A DNA stretch of 64,000 nucleotides from Providencia rustigianii DSM 4541 (GCF_000156395.1 NZ_GG703817.1:257409-321408), one strand, 5' to 3'; positions 18,884 through 30,021 are shown, numbered from the stretch's first letter. Made by a program: numbers and translations. The notes: generated by a model from the sequence alone, not told the origin.

Positions 18884-19927
18884 ATGACAGAAAAAATTAG
18901 ATTGACCCAATACAGCCATGGTGCCGGCTGTGGATGTAAAATCGCGCCAAAAGTGTTAGAGCAAATCCTGCATTCAGAACTCGCTAAATTCCATGACCCG
19001 CACTTGTTAGTGGGAAATGAAACCAAAGATGATGCCGCGGTTTATGATCTTGGTAATGGTATTGGTATCATCAGTACGACTGATTTTTTTATGCCAATTG
19101 TTGATGACCCATTTGAATTTGGGCGTATTGCCGCGACTAATGCGATCAGCGATATTTTTGCTATGGGCGGAAAGCCGATTATGGCGATTGCTATTTTAGG
19201 CTGGCCAATTGCTAAATTGCCGCCTGAAGTTGCACGTGAAGTCATTGAGGGTGGACGAGCCGCCTGTGCTGATGCAGGAATATCATTAGCAGGAGGACAC
19301 TCCATCGATACACTAGAACCTATTTTTGGTCTGGCGGTTACCGGAGTAGTCAATACCGATTTTGTGAAGAAAAATAGTGCTGCAACCGCAGGCTGCGAAC
19401 TGTTTTTAACCAAACCACTGGGCATTGGTGTATTAACAACAGCGGAGAAAAAAGGCCTTTTACTGCCTGAGCATCAACATCTTGCCGCAGAAATCATGTG
19501 CCAAATGAATAAGTTGGGTGCGGTTGTTGCCCCTCTTGATGGCGTTACAGCAATGACTGATGTGACTGGATTTGGTCTTTTAGGTCACTTAAGTGAGATC
19601 TGTGAAGGATCCGGTGTACGCGCTGAGATTTCCTTCAGTCAAATCCCTAAACTTGCGGATGTTGAAAAGTATATTGAAGCAGGTTGTGTACCCGGTGGGA
19701 CACAACGTAATTTTGATAGCTACGGGCATCTCATCGCACCAATGACAGATATGCAACGTAAGTTACTGTGTGATCCTCAAACCTCAGGTGGACTACTGAT
19801 TGCCGTAAAACCAACGGAAGTCTCTAAAATTAAAGACATTGCACAGCAGCAAGGTGTTTTGTTACAGTCTGTCGGTAAATTATTACCTCCACAGGACAAT
19901 GTGCCTTTAATTGAAGTGATAGATTAA
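18884..19927 (+). CDS. selD: Selenophosphate synthase
   Basis: A 347-residue protein (E. coli SelD 347). The catalytic Cys16 and Lys19 lie in [10 protein letters not shown], a cysteine form rather than the selenocysteine form found in some organisms. Other marks are the ATP/metal-binding DDAAVYD and FFMPIVDDP stretches and the C-terminal [15 protein letters not shown]. SelD makes selenophosphate from selenide and ATP for selenocysteine and selenouridine synthesis, so the cell likely has selenoproteins such as formate dehydrogenase. The gene lies in the ydjA-selD-topB operon, 3 bases before topB. Confidence 0.97.
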   Translation: MTEKIRLTQYSHGAGCGCKIAPKVLEQILHSELAKFHDPHLLVGNETKDDAAVYDLGNGIGIISTTDFFMPIVDDPFEFGRIAATNAISDIFAMGGKPIMAIAILGWPIAKLPPEVAREVIEGGRAACADAGISLAGGHSIDTLEPIFGLAVTGVVNTDFVKKNSAATAGCELFLTKPLGIGVLTTAEKKGLLLPEHQHLAAEIMCQMNKLGAVVAPLDGVTAMTDVTGFGLLGHLSEICEGSGVRAEISFSQIPKLADVEKYIEAGCVPGGTQRNFDSYGHLIAPMTDMQRKLLCDPQTSGGLLIAVKPTEVSKIKDIAQQQGVLLQSVGKLLPPQDNVPLIEVID

Positions 19928-19930
19928 TCT

Positions 19931-21877
19931 ATGCGTTTGTTTATTGCGGAAAAGCCCAGCCTCGCGCGGGCAATTGCGGATGTACTGCCAAAACCTCATC
20001 GTCGGGGGGATGGCTTTATTCAATGTGGTGATGACCAAATGGTGACTTGGTGCATTGGACATCTATTAGAACAAGCTGAACCGGATGCTTATGATCCGCG
20101 TTATGCGCGTTGGAATCTGCAAGATTTGCCTATTATTCCCGAAAAATGGCAGCTAAAGCCGCGCTCCGCAGTAACCAAACAATTGAAAACGATTGATACG
20201 TTACTAAAACAAGCCTCTGAAGTTGTTCACGCAGGAGACCCTGATAGAGAAGGGCAACTGCTGGTGGATGAGGTCTTGGATTACTTTAATCTTCCTTCTG
20301 ATAAACGTAAGAATGTAAAGCGTTGTTTAATTAACGATTTAAATCCGCAGGCCGTTGAGCGTGCGATCGAGCGCTTACGTGAGAATCGTGAGTTTATTCC
20401 GCTTTGTGTTTCGGCGTTGGCACGAGCTCGCGCTGATTGGTTATATGGTATTAATATGACCCGCGCCTATACTTTATTAGGGCAACGAGGCGGTTACCAA
20501 GGGGTTCTTTCTGTAGGGCGAGTACAAACGCCAGTATTAGGGTTGGTGGTTAGGCGCGATGAAGAGATAGAACACTTTGTTGCGAAAGATTATTTTGAAG
20601 TGAAAGCTCATATTGTTACTCCGCAAGATGAGCACTTTGTAGCAACATGGCAGCCGAGTGAATCCTGTATAGATTTTCAAGATGAGGAAGGACGCTTAAT
20701 TCATCGTCCTCTCGCTGAGCATGTGGTTTCCCGGATCACTGGGAAACCAGCATTAGTCACTCAATACCAAGATAAACGTGAATCTGAAGTGGCGCCATTG
20801 CCATTTTCATTATCCGCACTTCAAATTGAGGCAGCCAAAAAATATGGTTTGAGCGCTCAAGAAGTTTTAGATATCTGCCAAAAGCTCTATGAAACCCATA
20901 AGCTCATTACCTATCCCCGTTCGGATAGCCGCTATCTACCTGATGAACACTTTGCCGGTCGTCACGCAGTATTAAATGCGATTGCAGTTCACCAACCAGA
21001 ACTCACTGAATTTGAGTTACCTGAATTAGATAAGAAAAATCGATGCTGGGATGATAAAAAGGTGGATGCGCACCATGCCATCATTCCCACGGCTAAATCC
21101 AGCTCTGTTCGTCTTACAGAGAATGAAAGTAACGTTTATCAGTTGGTTGCTCGCCAATATATTATTCAATTTATGGCTGATGCTGTTTATCGTAAATGCA
21201 CTATTGATTTAGATATTGAGAACGGTAAGTTTAATGCGAAGGCTCGATTCCTTGCAGAGGCTGGTTGGCGTGTGGTTTTAGGGGGCAAAGAACGTGATGC
21301 CGAAAACGACGGTATGCCACTACCTGTCGTCAAAAAGGGGGATGAGCTGTTATGTGAAAAGGGGGAAGTGATTGAAAGACAAACTCAACCTCCGCGTCCA
21401 TTCACAGATGCAACCTTATTATCAGCGATGACAGGAATTGCCAGATTTGTCCAAGATAAAGCATTAAAAAAAGTATTGCGTGAAACGGATGGATTAGGCA
21501 CTGAAGCGACAAGAGCAGGGATTATCGATCTCTTATTTAAGCGACAATTTCTCTTTAAGAAAGGGCGTTATATTCACGCTTCTCCCGCTGGGCGAGCACT
21601 TATTCACGTTTTACCTGATATGGCAACATTACCCGATATGACCGCTCACTGGGAATCTCGGTTGACTCAAATTAGTGAAAAGCAGACACGCTACGATGAT
21701 TTTATGCAGCCATTAAGCCAAACTTTAGTGGAGCTAATCCATCAGGCTCGACAGTATACTAACTTGCGTGCATTCAGAGAACTACCGCCAGCACCAAACG
21801 CTAAAGGCGCTAAAAAAGGGACGAAAAAATCAGTTAGTGCAGGGAAAACAAAAAAATCGAACCAGTCAGCGACCTGA
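19931..21877 (+). CDS. topB: DNA topoisomerase III
   Basis: A 648-residue type IA topoisomerase (E. coli 653). The TOPRIM metal-binding residues are Glu7 (FIAEKPSLA) and Asp103/Asp105 (AGDPDREGQ). The active-site tyrosine is Tyr328 in [14 protein letters not shown] basic C-terminal tail ([10 protein letters not shown]) follows the catalytic core. TopB relaxes negative supercoils and decatenates replicated DNA. It follows selD by 3 bases, so translation is probably coupled. A short hairpin separates it from convergent xthA. Confidence 0.97.
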   Translation: MRLFIAEKPSLARAIADVLPKPHRRGDGFIQCGDDQMVTWCIGHLLEQAEPDAYDPRYARWNLQDLPIIPEKWQLKPRSAVTKQLKTIDTLLKQASEVVHAGDPDREGQLLVDEVLDYFNLPSDKRKNVKRCLINDLNPQAVERAIERLRENREFIPLCVSALARARADWLYGINMTRAYTLLGQRGGYQGVLSVGRVQTPVLGLVVRRDEEIEHFVAKDYFEVKAHIVTPQDEHFVATWQPSESCIDFQDEEGRLIHRPLAEHVVSRITGKPALVTQYQDKRESEVAPLPFSLSALQIEAAKKYGLSAQEVLDICQKLYETHKLITYPRSDSRYLPDEHFAGRHAVLNAIAVHQPELTEFELPELDKKNRCWDDKKVDAHHAIIPTAKSSSVRLTENESNVYQLVARQYIIQFMADAVYRKCTIDLDIENGKFNAKARFLAEAGWRVVLGGKERDAENDGMPLPVVKKGDELLCEKGEVIERQTQPPRPFTDATLLSAMTGIARFVQDKALKKVLRETDGLGTEATRAGIIDLLFKRQFLFKKGRYIHASPAGRALIHVLPDMATLPDMTAHWESRLTQISEKQTRYDDFMQPLSQTLVELIHQARQYTNLRAFRELPPAPNAKGAKKGTKKSVSAGKTKKSNQSAT

Positions 21878-21887
21878 ATATATAAAA

Positions 21888-21908
21888 AGGAGCTAATGAT
21901 TAGCTCCT
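21888..21908. terminator. Bidirectional hairpin between topB and xthA
   Basis: AGGAGCTAA (21888-21896) and TTAGCTCCT (21900-21908) form a perfect 9-bp stem with a 3-base loop between convergent genes. On the minus strand the A-run at 21884-21888 reads as a T-run, so it best fits termination of xthA read-through. Confidence 0.6.
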
Positions 21909-21937
21909 GCTCAATTTAAGTATAAATAATGAATAAT

Positions 21938-22753
21938 TTAGGCTTTTGTTAAATCAAATTCAGCCCAAACAGGGGCGTGGTCAGAGGGTTTCTCCATCCC
22001 GCGAATTTCAAGATCGATTCCAGTAGCCGTGCACCGGCTTGCTAATTTCTTAGAAGCGAGTAACAAGTCAATACGCAGACCACGATTGTCATCAAAGCCT
22101 TTAGATCGATAGTCAAACCATGAATAGCTGTCAGTCGTGTCAGGATGTTGTTCACGGTATGTATCGACCAAACCCCAATCAAGTAATCTCGCTAGCCATT
22201 CACGCTCTTCAGGTAAGAAAGAACATTTTCCTGTTTTTAACCAGCGCTTACGGTTGACTTCACCAATACCAATATCCAGATCTGTTGGGCTGATATTCAT
22301 GTCACCCATAATTAGCAGTTGTGACTCTGGAGTTTGAGTCGATGTCACATAGTCTTGCAAATCTTGGTAAAATTTTTGTTTTGCAGGAAATTTTGTTGGG
22401 TGATCTCGGCTTTCTCCTTGAGGGAAGTAGCCATTTACGACAGTTAATAGCCCTTGGTTGGTTTGGATGTCCGCCATAATGATTCGACGTTGTGCATCTT
22501 CGTCATCGTTAGGAAAACCTTTTCTAACAGCAATAGGTTCATTTTTAAGTAACAATGCCACACCATAGTGAGCTTTCTGTCCGTGATAAAAAACATGGTA
22601 GCCTAATTTACTCACTTCATCGTACGGGAACATATCATCGTGCACTTTAGTTTCCTGTAGTCCAATGACTTCAGGTTGGTGCTTTTCAATGATAGCTGCC
22701 AGTTGATGAGGACGAGCTCGCAGTCCATTAATATTGAACGAAATAAATTTCAT
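21938..22753 (-). CDS. xthA: Exonuclease III
   Basis: A 271-residue AP endonuclease/3' exonuclease (E. coli 268). Catalytic residues are in GLQETKVHD (Glu34), [15 protein letters not shown] (Asp and Asn) and [11 protein letters not shown] (catalytic His). It cleaves DNA at abasic sites and removes 3' blocking groups in base excision repair. It is convergent with topB. Upstream, the DNA becomes strongly AT-rich up to the LysR gene. Confidence 0.97.
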   Translation of the reverse strand: MKFISFNINGLRARPHQLAAIIEKHQPEVIGLQETKVHDDMFPYDEVSKLGYHVFYHGQKAHYGVALLLKNEPIAVRKGFPNDDEDAQRRIIMADIQTNQGLLTVVNGYFPQGESRDHPTKFPAKQKFYQDLQDYVTSTQTPESQLLIMGDMNISPTDLDIGIGEVNRKRWLKTGKCSFLPEEREWLARLLDWGLVDTYREQHPDTTDSYSWFDYRSKGFDDNRGLRIDLLLASKKLASRCTATGIDLEIRGMEKPSDHAPVWAEFDLTKA

Positions 22754-23196
22754 GGTTATTTATCACCCATTGATTAGACATAACTGAAGTGATTCTATCA
22801 GATGCTACCTATAGTGTAACTATTAAATATATTTTGATTATAATTTATTAGTCTGTTTTAAATTATCTAATTAATAAATTAATGGTTCTTAATTAAAAAA
22901 TAATTGTTTAAATTATAATTGTAATGCTTTAATTTAATTTAAAGTCAATTGGTTATTTATATTTTAATATGATTTAATGGTAGAGCAATAAAAAATAATT
23001 AAATGAAACAGTATAATATATTGCTTTGCTATGTAGGAAATTATAAAAATACTTTTATGAAATATTGTTACTCATCAAATGAAAAAAACGCATTTAATTT
23101 TTATTTGATGTTAGAGATTATGGGTCAATCAACATGTTATTACTTAAAAATAATCATGATGGTTTACGTTTCAATAAATAGAATGGGGTCATAGAT
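22754..23196. other. AT-rich region upstream of the LysR gene
   Basis: This 443-base stretch is dominated by A and T with no supported gene. A 63-codon open frame at 23003-23194 ends just before the LysR start but has no ribosome binding site and a composition expected by chance. The region presumably holds the promoters of xthA (minus) and the LysR gene (plus); such AT-rich DNA is a likely H-NS target. Confidence 0.5.
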
Positions 23197-24072
23197 ATGT
23201 TCTTTTCAAGAAAATTAGAGGCGTTTATGGCAGTTGTTGAGAATGGCTCGTTAAGCAAGGCTGCAAGGGTGATGAACCGCACGACACCTCCCATCGCAAA
23301 ATCGATAAAAGACTTTGAAACTAGTCTGGGTAAGCGACTTTTTAAGAGAGAAAAATTTGGAATGACATTAACTAAAGATGGTCAGGAACTTTATAATGAT
23401 CTCAGGGATCTCTACTTGCAGGAGAAAGAAATAACGAAAAAACATTTCTCTGGTTATATTGTTAATGAGGCGAATATTTATTATGACTGGGGTAAGGAAA
23501 ATCATTTAATAAATTTATATCAAGCAGCACATAAAAATAATGTACAAGTTAATATATTAAGGTTTAACTATGATGAAGTAGATGAAATTGTTGACTATGA
23601 TGGTAATACTTTAATTTTAAGTTCTGAATTAGTCATCAGTGAGAGATTTTCATTACAAAAAAAAATCGAAAACTCACCATTGGGTATTTATTGTAGAAAA
23701 GAATTATATGAAAAATTTAATCATGATGTGAAGACATTACTGCAACAGAGTACATGGTTATGTGACCCATCATTTTATAAAAGTACATTAATGAGTGATT
23801 TGCTTACGAAAGTAGAAGCGATAAACAGTAAATCCAGTATCCGACAGATGGACAATATTGGTTGTTGCCAGAGTTTTATTCAGGATGGGGATTTTATTGG
23901 GATTATCGACCACTATCCAGAAGATGAATTGGTGGATAAGTCTCTGATCTATGTATCGCTTAATGGGCTTTTAGAGAGAAGCGATTGTTATATTTATAAA
24001 TCTAAATCACATTCTAGTGTTTTAAATCGATTTATGGGAGTTGTAGACAAACTAGGAGTCGAAAACATCTAG
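23197..24072 (+). CDS. Divergent LysR-type transcriptional regulator
   Basis: A 291-residue protein with an N-terminal LysR winged helix-turn-helix: FFSRKLEAFMAVVENGSLSKAA, then a region with SIKDFETSLGKRLFKRE and MTLTKDGQELYNDL (residues about 1-65). The C-terminal effector domain is about the usual length but I recognise no known subgroup, so the target is unknown. The coding sequence is visibly more AT-rich than neighbouring genes, with many AAA, AAT and ATA codons, suggesting acquisition. No divergently transcribed partner lies next to it; xthA is 440 bases away. The TAG stop (24070-24072) is one base from the 3' CCA of tRNA-Tyr. Confidence 0.88.
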   Translation: MFFSRKLEAFMAVVENGSLSKAARVMNRTTPPIAKSIKDFETSLGKRLFKREKFGMTLTKDGQELYNDLRDLYLQEKEITKKHFSGYIVNEANIYYDWGKENHLINLYQAAHKNNVQVNILRFNYDEVDEIVDYDGNTLILSSELVISERFSLQKKIENSPLGIYCRKELYEKFNHDVKTLLQQSTWLCDPSFYKSTLMSDLLTKVEAINSKSSIRQMDNIGCCQSFIQDGDFIGIIDHYPEDELVDKSLIYVSLNGLLERSDCYIYKSKSHSSVLNRFMGVVDKLGVENI

Positions 24073-24073
24073 A

Positions 24074-24158
<85 letters not shown>

Positions 24159-24195
24159 AGATTTTGAATTGCTGTAATCGTTCACAGCGGGCGGC

Positions 24196-24223
24196 ATCAT
24201 ATCAAATGACGCGCCCCTGTAAA
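24196..24223 (-). promoter_or_regulatory. tRNA-Tyr promoter (tyrT-like, GC discriminator)
   Basis: On the minus strand TTTACA (24218-24223) and TATGAT (24196-24201) are separated by 16 bases, followed by the GC-rich discriminator GCCGCCCGC. The text GCGCGTCATTTGATATGATG is the same as in the E. coli tyrT promoter, a model stringently controlled stable-RNA promoter. The 5' end of the mature tRNA is 38 bases further on. Confidence 0.9.
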
Positions 24224-24297
24224 GCATTAATTTTAAAAAAATGTTCGAATGCGGTTTTTTTAATCTTAATGCGTGATAAATCAGCAAATTACTATAC

Positions 24298-25146
24298 TTA
24301 TAGAATAATTGTACGGTTGCCGTATACAAATACCCGTTGTGCTAAGACCCAATATAATGCATGGCTTAGAACATTTTTTTCAACATCACGACCTGCTCGC
24401 ATCATATCGTCAGCAGTGAAGGTATGGTCCACATTAATAACATTTTGAGTAATGATTGGCCCTTCATCCAAATTATCATTCACAAAGTGAGCTGTTGCCC
24501 CAATAATTTTCACTCCGCGTTCATAAGCTTGGTGGTAAGGACGTGCACCAATAAATGCTGGTAAGAAGGAGTGGTGGATATTGATAATTTGATTTGGATA
24601 ATGCTGAACAAATGCAGGGGTAAGTACCCGCATGTATTTAGCAAGAACTACGTAATCAGGCTGGTATTGGTCAATTTGCGCCGTGAGTTTTTCATCATGT
24701 TGTTCGCGGGTTAAGCCTTCATGACTAATATGATGGAACGGAATACCAAATTGCTCTACGAGGTGTTTTAGTGTGTCGTGGTTACCAATGACAGCTGCAA
24801 TCTCAACATCTAAGCCGTCATAAGCACTTTTCATGAGTAAGTCACCTAAGCAGTGAGCTTCTTTTGTCACTAAAATTACAATGCGTCGACGACCCGCAGA
24901 ATTCAGTTCGCGCTTAGAGCCTTCAGGAAGTGCATCATCTAAGTCTGCAAGGAGGGTTTCATCATTAAAGATCCCTTCAAGTTCCGTTCTCATAAAAAAA
25001 CGACCAGTACGGTGATCAACAAACTCATTATTTTGGATAATATTGAGCTGATGCTTATAACAAATATTGGTGATTTTAGCGATTAATCCCTTAGCGTCAG
25101 GACAAATTGTTCTGAGAATTTTTTTCTGTACATTTTTGTGTTGCAT
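24298..25146 (-). CDS. purU: Formyltetrahydrofolate deformylase
   Basis: A 282-residue protein (E. coli 280). An N-terminal ACT regulatory domain (about 8-85, starting RTICPDAKGLIAKIT) precedes a formyl transferase-type catalytic domain with INIHHSFLPAFIGARPYHQA and ATAHFVNDNLDEGPII. PurU hydrolyses 10-formyl-THF to formate and THF, balancing one-carbon pools and feeding formate to PurT. In E. coli it is controlled by methionine and glycine. It lies upstream of the tRNA-Tyr gene on the same strand, as in E. coli. Confidence 0.97.
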   Translation of the reverse strand: MQHKNVQKKILRTICPDAKGLIAKITNICYKHQLNIIQNNEFVDHRTGRFFMRTELEGIFNDETLLADLDDALPEGSKRELNSAGRRRIVILVTKEAHCLGDLLMKSAYDGLDVEIAAVIGNHDTLKHLVEQFGIPFHHISHEGLTREQHDEKLTAQIDQYQPDYVVLAKYMRVLTPAFVQHYPNQIINIHHSFLPAFIGARPYHQAYERGVKIIGATAHFVNDNLDEGPIITQNVINVDHTFTADDMMRAGRDVEKNVLSHALYWVLAQRVFVYGNRTIIL

Positions 25147-25232
25147 GGAACTGTCTAATCCTTAACTAACAAAAGTCCAACTATTTGGACTAAGAGTAAT
25201 TGTGCAATTGACACGATTTGATATTCATAGAA

Positions 25233-25712
25233 TTAATAACTATCGCAGCACTTTTTAAATTTTTTACCTGAGCCGCATGGACAGTCATCATTACGCCCAA
25301 CTTTTGGTGTTATTCCATCGATATAATACCAACGCGTATTAATGCGAAGAAAACGGGAGCGTTCATGAATAAGTTGTTTATGATCGACTTTTTCATCAAT
25401 AAAGCAAGCCGAAAATTCGACATAAGCCTCATCAGGATTTTTGGCATGAGAAGAACTAATGACTCGCAATCCCTGCCATTGAGTGTGCTCAAAGCTTTTG
25501 ATGATCTCGTCACGCCATTCGTCAGCATGGCAATCTGGGTGCCATGTTTTAATCAAGTAATCCGCATCCTTGTGAACGTAAGCACTATATCTGGAGCGCA
25601 TTAATTGTTCCGCTGTTTCTGGGATAGTTTGCTCTTGAATGAAGGGAGAGCAGCAATGGTCAAACGGTTTAGGATTACCGCAGCTACAATTATTTTTTAA
25701 AGATTGGCTCAT
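25233..25712 (-). CDS. ychJ: YchJ family SEC-C motif protein (UPF0225)
   Basis: The start at 25712 yields [21 protein letters not shown], the family-typical N-terminus, for 159 residues (E. coli 152). An upstream in-frame ATG would add 56 hydrophobic residues that look like translated intergenic DNA. Both ends carry SEC-C-like zinc motifs: CSCG...HCC at the N-terminus and [13 protein letters not shown] at the C-terminus. The middle is an NTF2-like domain. Function is unknown; the terminal SEC-C motif is shared with SecA. It is divergent from rssB, as in E. coli. Confidence 0.93.
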   Translation of the reverse strand: MSQSLKNNCSCGNPKPFDHCCSPFIQEQTIPETAEQLMRSRYSAYVHKDADYLIKTWHPDCHADEWRDEIIKSFEHTQWQGLRVISSSHAKNPDEAYVEFSACFIDEKVDHKQLIHERSRFLRINTRWYYIDGITPKVGRNDDCPCGSGKKFKKCCDSY

Positions 25713-25830
25713 TCTTTTCTCGATAAAATAACTATACTTAAAAAATATAGTCTCTAATGATTTTGTAATATGACTATTGTTGGCACAACAAATTATTAAT
25801 AAAACTAAGTATGGTAGTGGTAGGTATGAT

Positions 25831-26847
25831 ATGAAAAATAGAAAAATACTCATAGTTGAAGATGAAAAAATTTTTTGCACTATTCTTCGTGAGTACCTAG
25901 AAAGCTTGGAAACTGAAGTCTATATCGCAGACAATGGCGCGTTGGCATTGGATCTAATTACAGAAAAACACCTTACACCCGATGTTATCTTGTGTGATTT
26001 AAATATGCCAGTGATGAATGGTGAAACATTTATGGCCGAGCTGGTGGGCCGGAATATTCATATTCCTGTTATTGTCATTTCAGCAACTACCGATTTTACC
26101 CAGTTAGACAGGATGTTCCGTTTAGGGGCAAAAGATGCCCTACTGAAACCGATTAAAAATTTAGATGAAGTAAAGATGACTATTCACTCAGCTTTGTATC
26201 CTGAGAAGTACGATACAGAAAGTGTTATGGAGCATGAGATCCAAAATATGTCGAATATCCTTCATAGTGATAAATTGGATATGTTGGCTATTCTAAAGCA
26301 ATTACAACCACCGGTTAGTCAGATTATTAATGGCTATAGAATAAACTATAGGCAATTAAATGAAGCAAATCGATTTGGACTATTACTGGATATTGCAGCG
26401 ATATCCGAAGAGCAGGTTGGTTTTTATTGCATAGATACAGAACGCTCTCCACAAGAAGGGATCATGGCTGCTTTTTTGATTAGAGTCGTTTTTAATGATT
26501 TATTAAAGAGTGCAGTGAGTCACCCAGATAAAAAATTACCTAACATCGATCGTATTATTCACCAAATAAATCATCTTCTTGAAGAGTCTGGTTTTTCAGG
26601 GCAGTTTCCGCTTTTACTCGGCTACTTCAATACCAAAACGAAAAATGTAATATTGGCGAGTGCAGGGCTGGAAGCTGAAATAACGACTGAAAACCATCAC
26701 TATCATTTAGATCGTAATATTCCTTTAGGTACCTTGAAGTCCTACCATTCAAATCGTTTAGATTTTCATGGCGCTCAATGGAAATGCCTTATTCGGAATA
26801 ATGATCAGCGAATTAAGCTGATGTTTAATCCTGACAGTGAGTTGTAA
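25831..26847 (+). CDS. rssB: Regulator of RpoS, RssB (ClpXP adaptor)
   Basis: The start at 25831 gives [13 protein letters not shown], a standard receiver-domain beginning, and 338 residues (E. coli 337). The phosphorylated aspartate is Asp56 in VILCDLNMP; conserved Ser/Thr (VISATTDF) and Lys (ALLKPI) follow. The C-terminal half is a degenerate PP2C-type domain. RssB binds RpoS and delivers it to ClpXP during growth. It lies between ychJ and galU, as in E. coli. An in-frame ATG at 25777 would add 18 residues of no family support. Confidence 0.95.
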   Translation: MKNRKILIVEDEKIFCTILREYLESLETEVYIADNGALALDLITEKHLTPDVILCDLNMPVMNGETFMAELVGRNIHIPVIVISATTDFTQLDRMFRLGAKDALLKPIKNLDEVKMTIHSALYPEKYDTESVMEHEIQNMSNILHSDKLDMLAILKQLQPPVSQIINGYRINYRQLNEANRFGLLLDIAAISEEQVGFYCIDTERSPQEGIMAAFLIRVVFNDLLKSAVSHPDKKLPNIDRIIHQINHLLEESGFSGQFPLLLGYFNTKTKNVILASAGLEAEITTENHHYHLDRNIPLGTLKSYHSNRLDFHGAQWKCLIRNNDQRIKLMFNPDSEL

Positions 26848-26915
26848 ATCGATTATTAAAAATAACTTCAGATATCATCAATTAGACTCATTACTATTTA
26901 TTCAGTTTTGATTCC

Positions 26916-26924
26916 TGATATACT
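26916..26924 (+). promoter_or_regulatory. Candidate extended -10 promoter for galU
   Basis: TGATATACT contains a TATACT -10 (26919-26924) with the TGn extension, about 78 bases before the galU start. No good -35 box is spaced from it, as is common for extended -10 promoters. Confidence 0.45.
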
Positions 26925-27002
26925 TGCGCGCACTAAAAATGCACCATGGTATATCATTGAATAATAGTGAAGGGTGCTTAGAAAAATTCTGGAGTTATAA
27001 AA

Positions 27003-27932
27003 ATGATTAAACGCAAGGTGCGTAAAGCTGTAATCCCAGTAGCGGGTCTAGGAACGCGTATGCTTCCAGCAACAAAAGCGATCCCGAAAGAAATGCTACC
27101 AATCGTTGATAAACCTCTGATTCAGTATGTGGTTAATGAGTGTATTGCAGCAGGTATTAATGAAATTGTTTTAGTGACTCACTCATCTAAGAACTCCATT
27201 GAAAACCACTTTGATACTAGCTTCGAGCTTGAAGCTATCTTAGAAGCGCGAGTGAAACGTCAGCTCCTTGATGAAGTAAAGTCAATTTGTCCAAGCCATG
27301 TCACTATTATGCAAACGCGCCAAGGGATTGCAAAAGGGCTAGGTCACGCTATTTTATGTGCTAAGCCATTAGTGGGGAATGAGCCTTTTGCTGTTATTCT
27401 CCCTGATGTAATTTTAGACCGTTACAGTACTGATTTAACGAAGTTTAATCTCAGAGAAATGCTCGAACACTTTGAGGAAACTGGGGCTAGCCAAATTTTA
27501 GTTGAGCCTGTACCAGAAGAAGAAGTCTCTAACTACGGTATTGTTGACTGCAATGGCATTACGCTGAATCCTGGAGACAGTAAGCCTGTTTCGCGGATGG
27601 TCGAAAAACCAACTAAAGAAGAGGCTCCTTCCAATTTATCGATTGTGGGTCGTTATGTGTTATCCGAAAAAATTTGGGATGCATTAGCAAGAACTGCACC
27701 AGGCGCTGGTGATGAAATTCAATTAACTGATGCTATTGCTCTTATGATGGAAAATGATGAACCTGTCGAAGCTTACCATTTATGCGGTAAAAGCCATGAC
27801 TGTGGAAATAAATTAGGCTATATGAAAGCATTTGTAGAATATGGTATTCAACATGATACTTTAGGAAAAGATTTTTCGTTATGGGTTAAAGAGTTTGCGG
27901 CTAAATTAGCAGCATCAGAAACAACGAAATAA
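27003..27932 (+). CDS. galU: UTP--glucose-1-phosphate uridylyltransferase
   Basis: A 309-residue nucleotidyltransferase (E. coli 302). The nucleotide-binding motif is [21 protein letters not shown], with [17 protein letters not shown] following; the sugar-binding part carries VSRMVEKP and [10 protein letters not shown]. GalU makes UDP-glucose for galactose metabolism, LPS core, trehalose and osmoregulated glucans. It lies between rssB and hns as in E. coli, with a promoter candidate at 26916 and an intrinsic terminator at 27958-27987. Confidence 0.97.
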   Translation: MIKRKVRKAVIPVAGLGTRMLPATKAIPKEMLPIVDKPLIQYVVNECIAAGINEIVLVTHSSKNSIENHFDTSFELEAILEARVKRQLLDEVKSICPSHVTIMQTRQGIAKGLGHAILCAKPLVGNEPFAVILPDVILDRYSTDLTKFNLREMLEHFEETGASQILVEPVPEEEVSNYGIVDCNGITLNPGDSKPVSRMVEKPTKEEAPSNLSIVGRYVLSEKIWDALARTAPGAGDEIQLTDAIALMMENDEPVEAYHLCGKSHDCGNKLGYMKAFVEYGIQHDTLGKDFSLWVKEFAAKLAASETTK

Positions 27933-27957
27933 TCCAACCAGTTAGTTGTTAATTATT

Positions 27958-27987
27958 AAAAGCTAGCCAATAGGTTAGCTTTTTTTA
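27958..27987 (+). terminator. galU terminator
   Basis: AGCTAGCC (27961-27968) and GGTTAGCT (27973-27980) form an 8-bp stem (one G-T pair) with an AATA loop, extended by A/T pairs and followed by a run of seven T's (27981-27987). Confidence 0.88.
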
Positions 27988-28236
27988 TGTCTAGAAATAA
28001 AACCATATACTCATTTTTTAAGCGTCAATTAATGATGATGTACATATATATACTATTACATGCATGACGTGTAAATTAAATGCAAAAATAAGTAATGACT
28101 CTTGACGAGATTAAATACGTAACTTTACTTTAACTGAAATTTTATTTCATATAGTTATTTTTTAACTGAAGAGGTAGTAAAGGGATAACTGAATAAAAGA
28201 ATGTGAAGTCAGTCAGGATTATTATGATATATATAA

Positions 28237-28265
28237 AAAAACACCCTTATGAAAAGGGTGTTTTT
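28237..28265. terminator. Bidirectional terminator at the hns 3' end
   Basis: ACACCCTT (28241-28248) and AAGGGTGT (28254-28261) form an 8-bp stem with a 5-base loop. A-run to the left and T-run to the right let it work on both strands; the natural user is hns, whose stop is 20 bases away. The remaining 28000-28236 is AT-rich with no gene seen. Confidence 0.88.
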
Positions 28266-28285
28266 AATAAAGGAGAATTTGGTTA

Positions 28286-28696
28286 TTAGATTAAGAAATC
28301 ATCTAAAGATTTACCTTGTTCTTCGATTGCTACTTTGATGACGGCTGGAGTACGGCCTTGGCCTGTCCAAGTTTTAGTTTCACCATTTTCATCAACGTAT
28401 TTATATTTAGCAGGGCGTGCAGCGCGTTTAGCTCTGGTGCTAGTCCCTTTAACTGAATCCATTGTTTGCAGAAGGTCATTTAAATCTACACCTTGCTCTA
28501 AAATCATTTCACGAACTTTTTCCAATTTACGGTTACGTTCTTCAACTTCAGCACGAGCTTGGCTTTCTTCTTCTCTGCGTTCTTCAACAACGACAGTTAA
28601 TTTTTCTAGCATTTCTTCCAATGACTCTAAAGTAACTTCGCGAGCTTGAGCACGAAGAGTACGGATGTTATTTAATGCTTTTAATGATTCGCTCAT
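28286..28696 (-). CDS. hns: Histone-like nucleoid structuring protein H-NS
   Basis: The start at 28696 gives [20 protein letters not shown], the conserved H-NS N-terminus, for 136 residues (E. coli 137). An upstream in-frame ATG would add 10 residues. The N-terminal half is the coiled-coil oligomerisation region; the C-terminal DNA-binding domain carries [12 protein letters not shown] with the AT-hook-like Gln113-Gly114-Arg115. H-NS silences AT-rich, often horizontally acquired DNA. The AT-rich pockets in this window (around 23000, 61400) would be natural targets. AGGAAA precedes the start. Confidence 0.97.
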   Translation of the reverse strand: MSESLKALNNIRTLRAQAREVTLESLEEMLEKLTVVVEERREEESQARAEVEERNRKLEKVREMILEQGVDLNDLLQTMDSVKGTSTRAKRAARPAKYKYVDENGETKTWTGQGRTPAVIKVAIEEQGKSLDDFLI

Positions 28697-28736
28697 TTTC
28701 CTGGTCTCAATTTTATATGTTGGCATGTGTACAGTA

Positions 28737-28765
28737 ATAATAGAGTGCTATTTTAAATTCTGCAA
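28737..28765 (-). promoter_or_regulatory. Candidate hns promoter
   Basis: On the minus strand TTGCAG (28760-28765) and TATTAT (28737-28742) are 17 bases apart, placing transcription start about 35 bases before the hns start codon. The call rests on consensus and position only. Confidence 0.55.
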
Positions 28766-29222
28766 TAGCTAAATTACCTTCTTAGTTTAAAAGTTATCTT
28801 TAACGAATGCAATTTTTTTACAAGGGAAATATAAAAATTTTCACTATTATAAATAGCTCTATTATCAATAACAGAATTAATGGAAAAAGGTAATTAGAAA
28901 CACCCTCTAGCTTTTATATTAATACACATAACAAACAGTTTCACTTTTGGATGCAGAGGAATAAAAGAGAAACCTTTAACTTAAATTTTCTTTTTTTGAT
29001 ACAGTTAATTAGCAATACGTGCTACGGATTATACCTACTGAGGATAATATCAAATAGGAATTTATTGTATTTAACTCATAGATTGCGTTAAATTTATCGT
29101 CTAATTTAACATAGTAGTGGAGAACAGTTTTGTATGATTGACTGTAAATGCAGAGTTAGGGTTAATCTTAAAATGCCTTTATGATAAAGTATTTACGAAT
29201 ATTATTTTTAGGGAATAGCCAG
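28766..29222. other. Divergent hns-tdk intergenic region
   Basis: A very AT-rich region of about 450 bases between the hns promoter and tdk. It likely holds H-NS autoregulatory DNA and the tdk promoter. I see no gene or stable RNA in it. Confidence 0.5.
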
Positions 29223-29852
29223 ATGGCACAGCTATATTTTTATTATTCTGCGATGAACGCAGGTAAGTCAACAGCATTATTGCAGTCTTCATATAACTAC
29301 CATGAACGTGGTATGCGCACACTTATTTTTACTGCAGAAATTGACAATCGCTTTAGTCATGGAAAAGTCTCTTCTCGAATTGGCTTATCAGCAGATGCGT
29401 TATTATTTTCGCCCACAACGGATATGGCTGACATTATCAAAAAAGAAAACAGCGCGCAAAAAGTGAATTGTGTGTTAATTGATGAGTGTCAATTTCTTAC
29501 CAAATTACAGGTGGAGCAGTTATGTGATGTCGTCGATAATGTCGATATTCCTATCTTATGTTATGGGCTACGTACAGATTTTTCCGGAGAGCTATTTGCT
29601 GGAAGTCAGTATTTATTAGCGTGGGCTGATAAGCTCGTTGAGCTTAAAACGGTCTGCTATTGTGGGCGTAAGGCGAATAAAGTTTTACGTATTGGTAGTG
29701 ATGGGATCCCAATGTATGAAGGAGCGCAGGTCGATATCGGCGGTAATGAAAAGTATATTTCAGTTTGCCGAAAACATTACTCTGATGCCATAAAACAAGC
29801 ACAGTTAATGAATAGTGGCATTATTCAAAAAAAGCCCATCAATTTCAATTAA
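29223..29852 (+). CDS. tdk: Thymidine kinase
   Basis: The start at 29223 yields [21 protein letters not shown], the family N-terminus with the P-loop, for 209 residues (E. coli 205); an in-frame ATG at 29181 adds residues without family support. The Walker B-like DECQFLT follows, and a structural zinc site is formed by VCYCGRKA and the C-terminal CRKH. Tdk phosphorylates thymidine and deoxyuridine for salvage. It is divergent from hns, as in E. coli. Confidence 0.96.
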   Translation: MAQLYFYYSAMNAGKSTALLQSSYNYHERGMRTLIFTAEIDNRFSHGKVSSRIGLSADALLFSPTTDMADIIKKENSAQKVNCVLIDECQFLTKLQVEQLCDVVDNVDIPILCYGLRTDFSGELFAGSQYLLAWADKLVELKTVCYCGRKANKVLRIGSDGIPMYEGAQVDIGGNEKYISVCRKHYSDAIKQAQLMNSGIIQKKPINFN

Positions 29853-30021
29853 TGGCTGATTAATATTAATAAACCAAATAATTTACTAATGCTAATATCA
29901 CGCAATATGGGTGATTTTGTCAGAAAAAGTAAATTAATGATTTAAATTAAAAACTTGATTTGTCGCACTAGATAGTCGAACAGTGTTAAATACTAGAATA
30001 ATGGTGACATCAATTTATGAT

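Noticed and set aside
23003-23194. 63-codon open frame upstream of the LysR gene
   Set aside because: No ribosome binding site, very AT-rich region, and residues dominated by Lys, Asn, Tyr and Ile as expected by chance.
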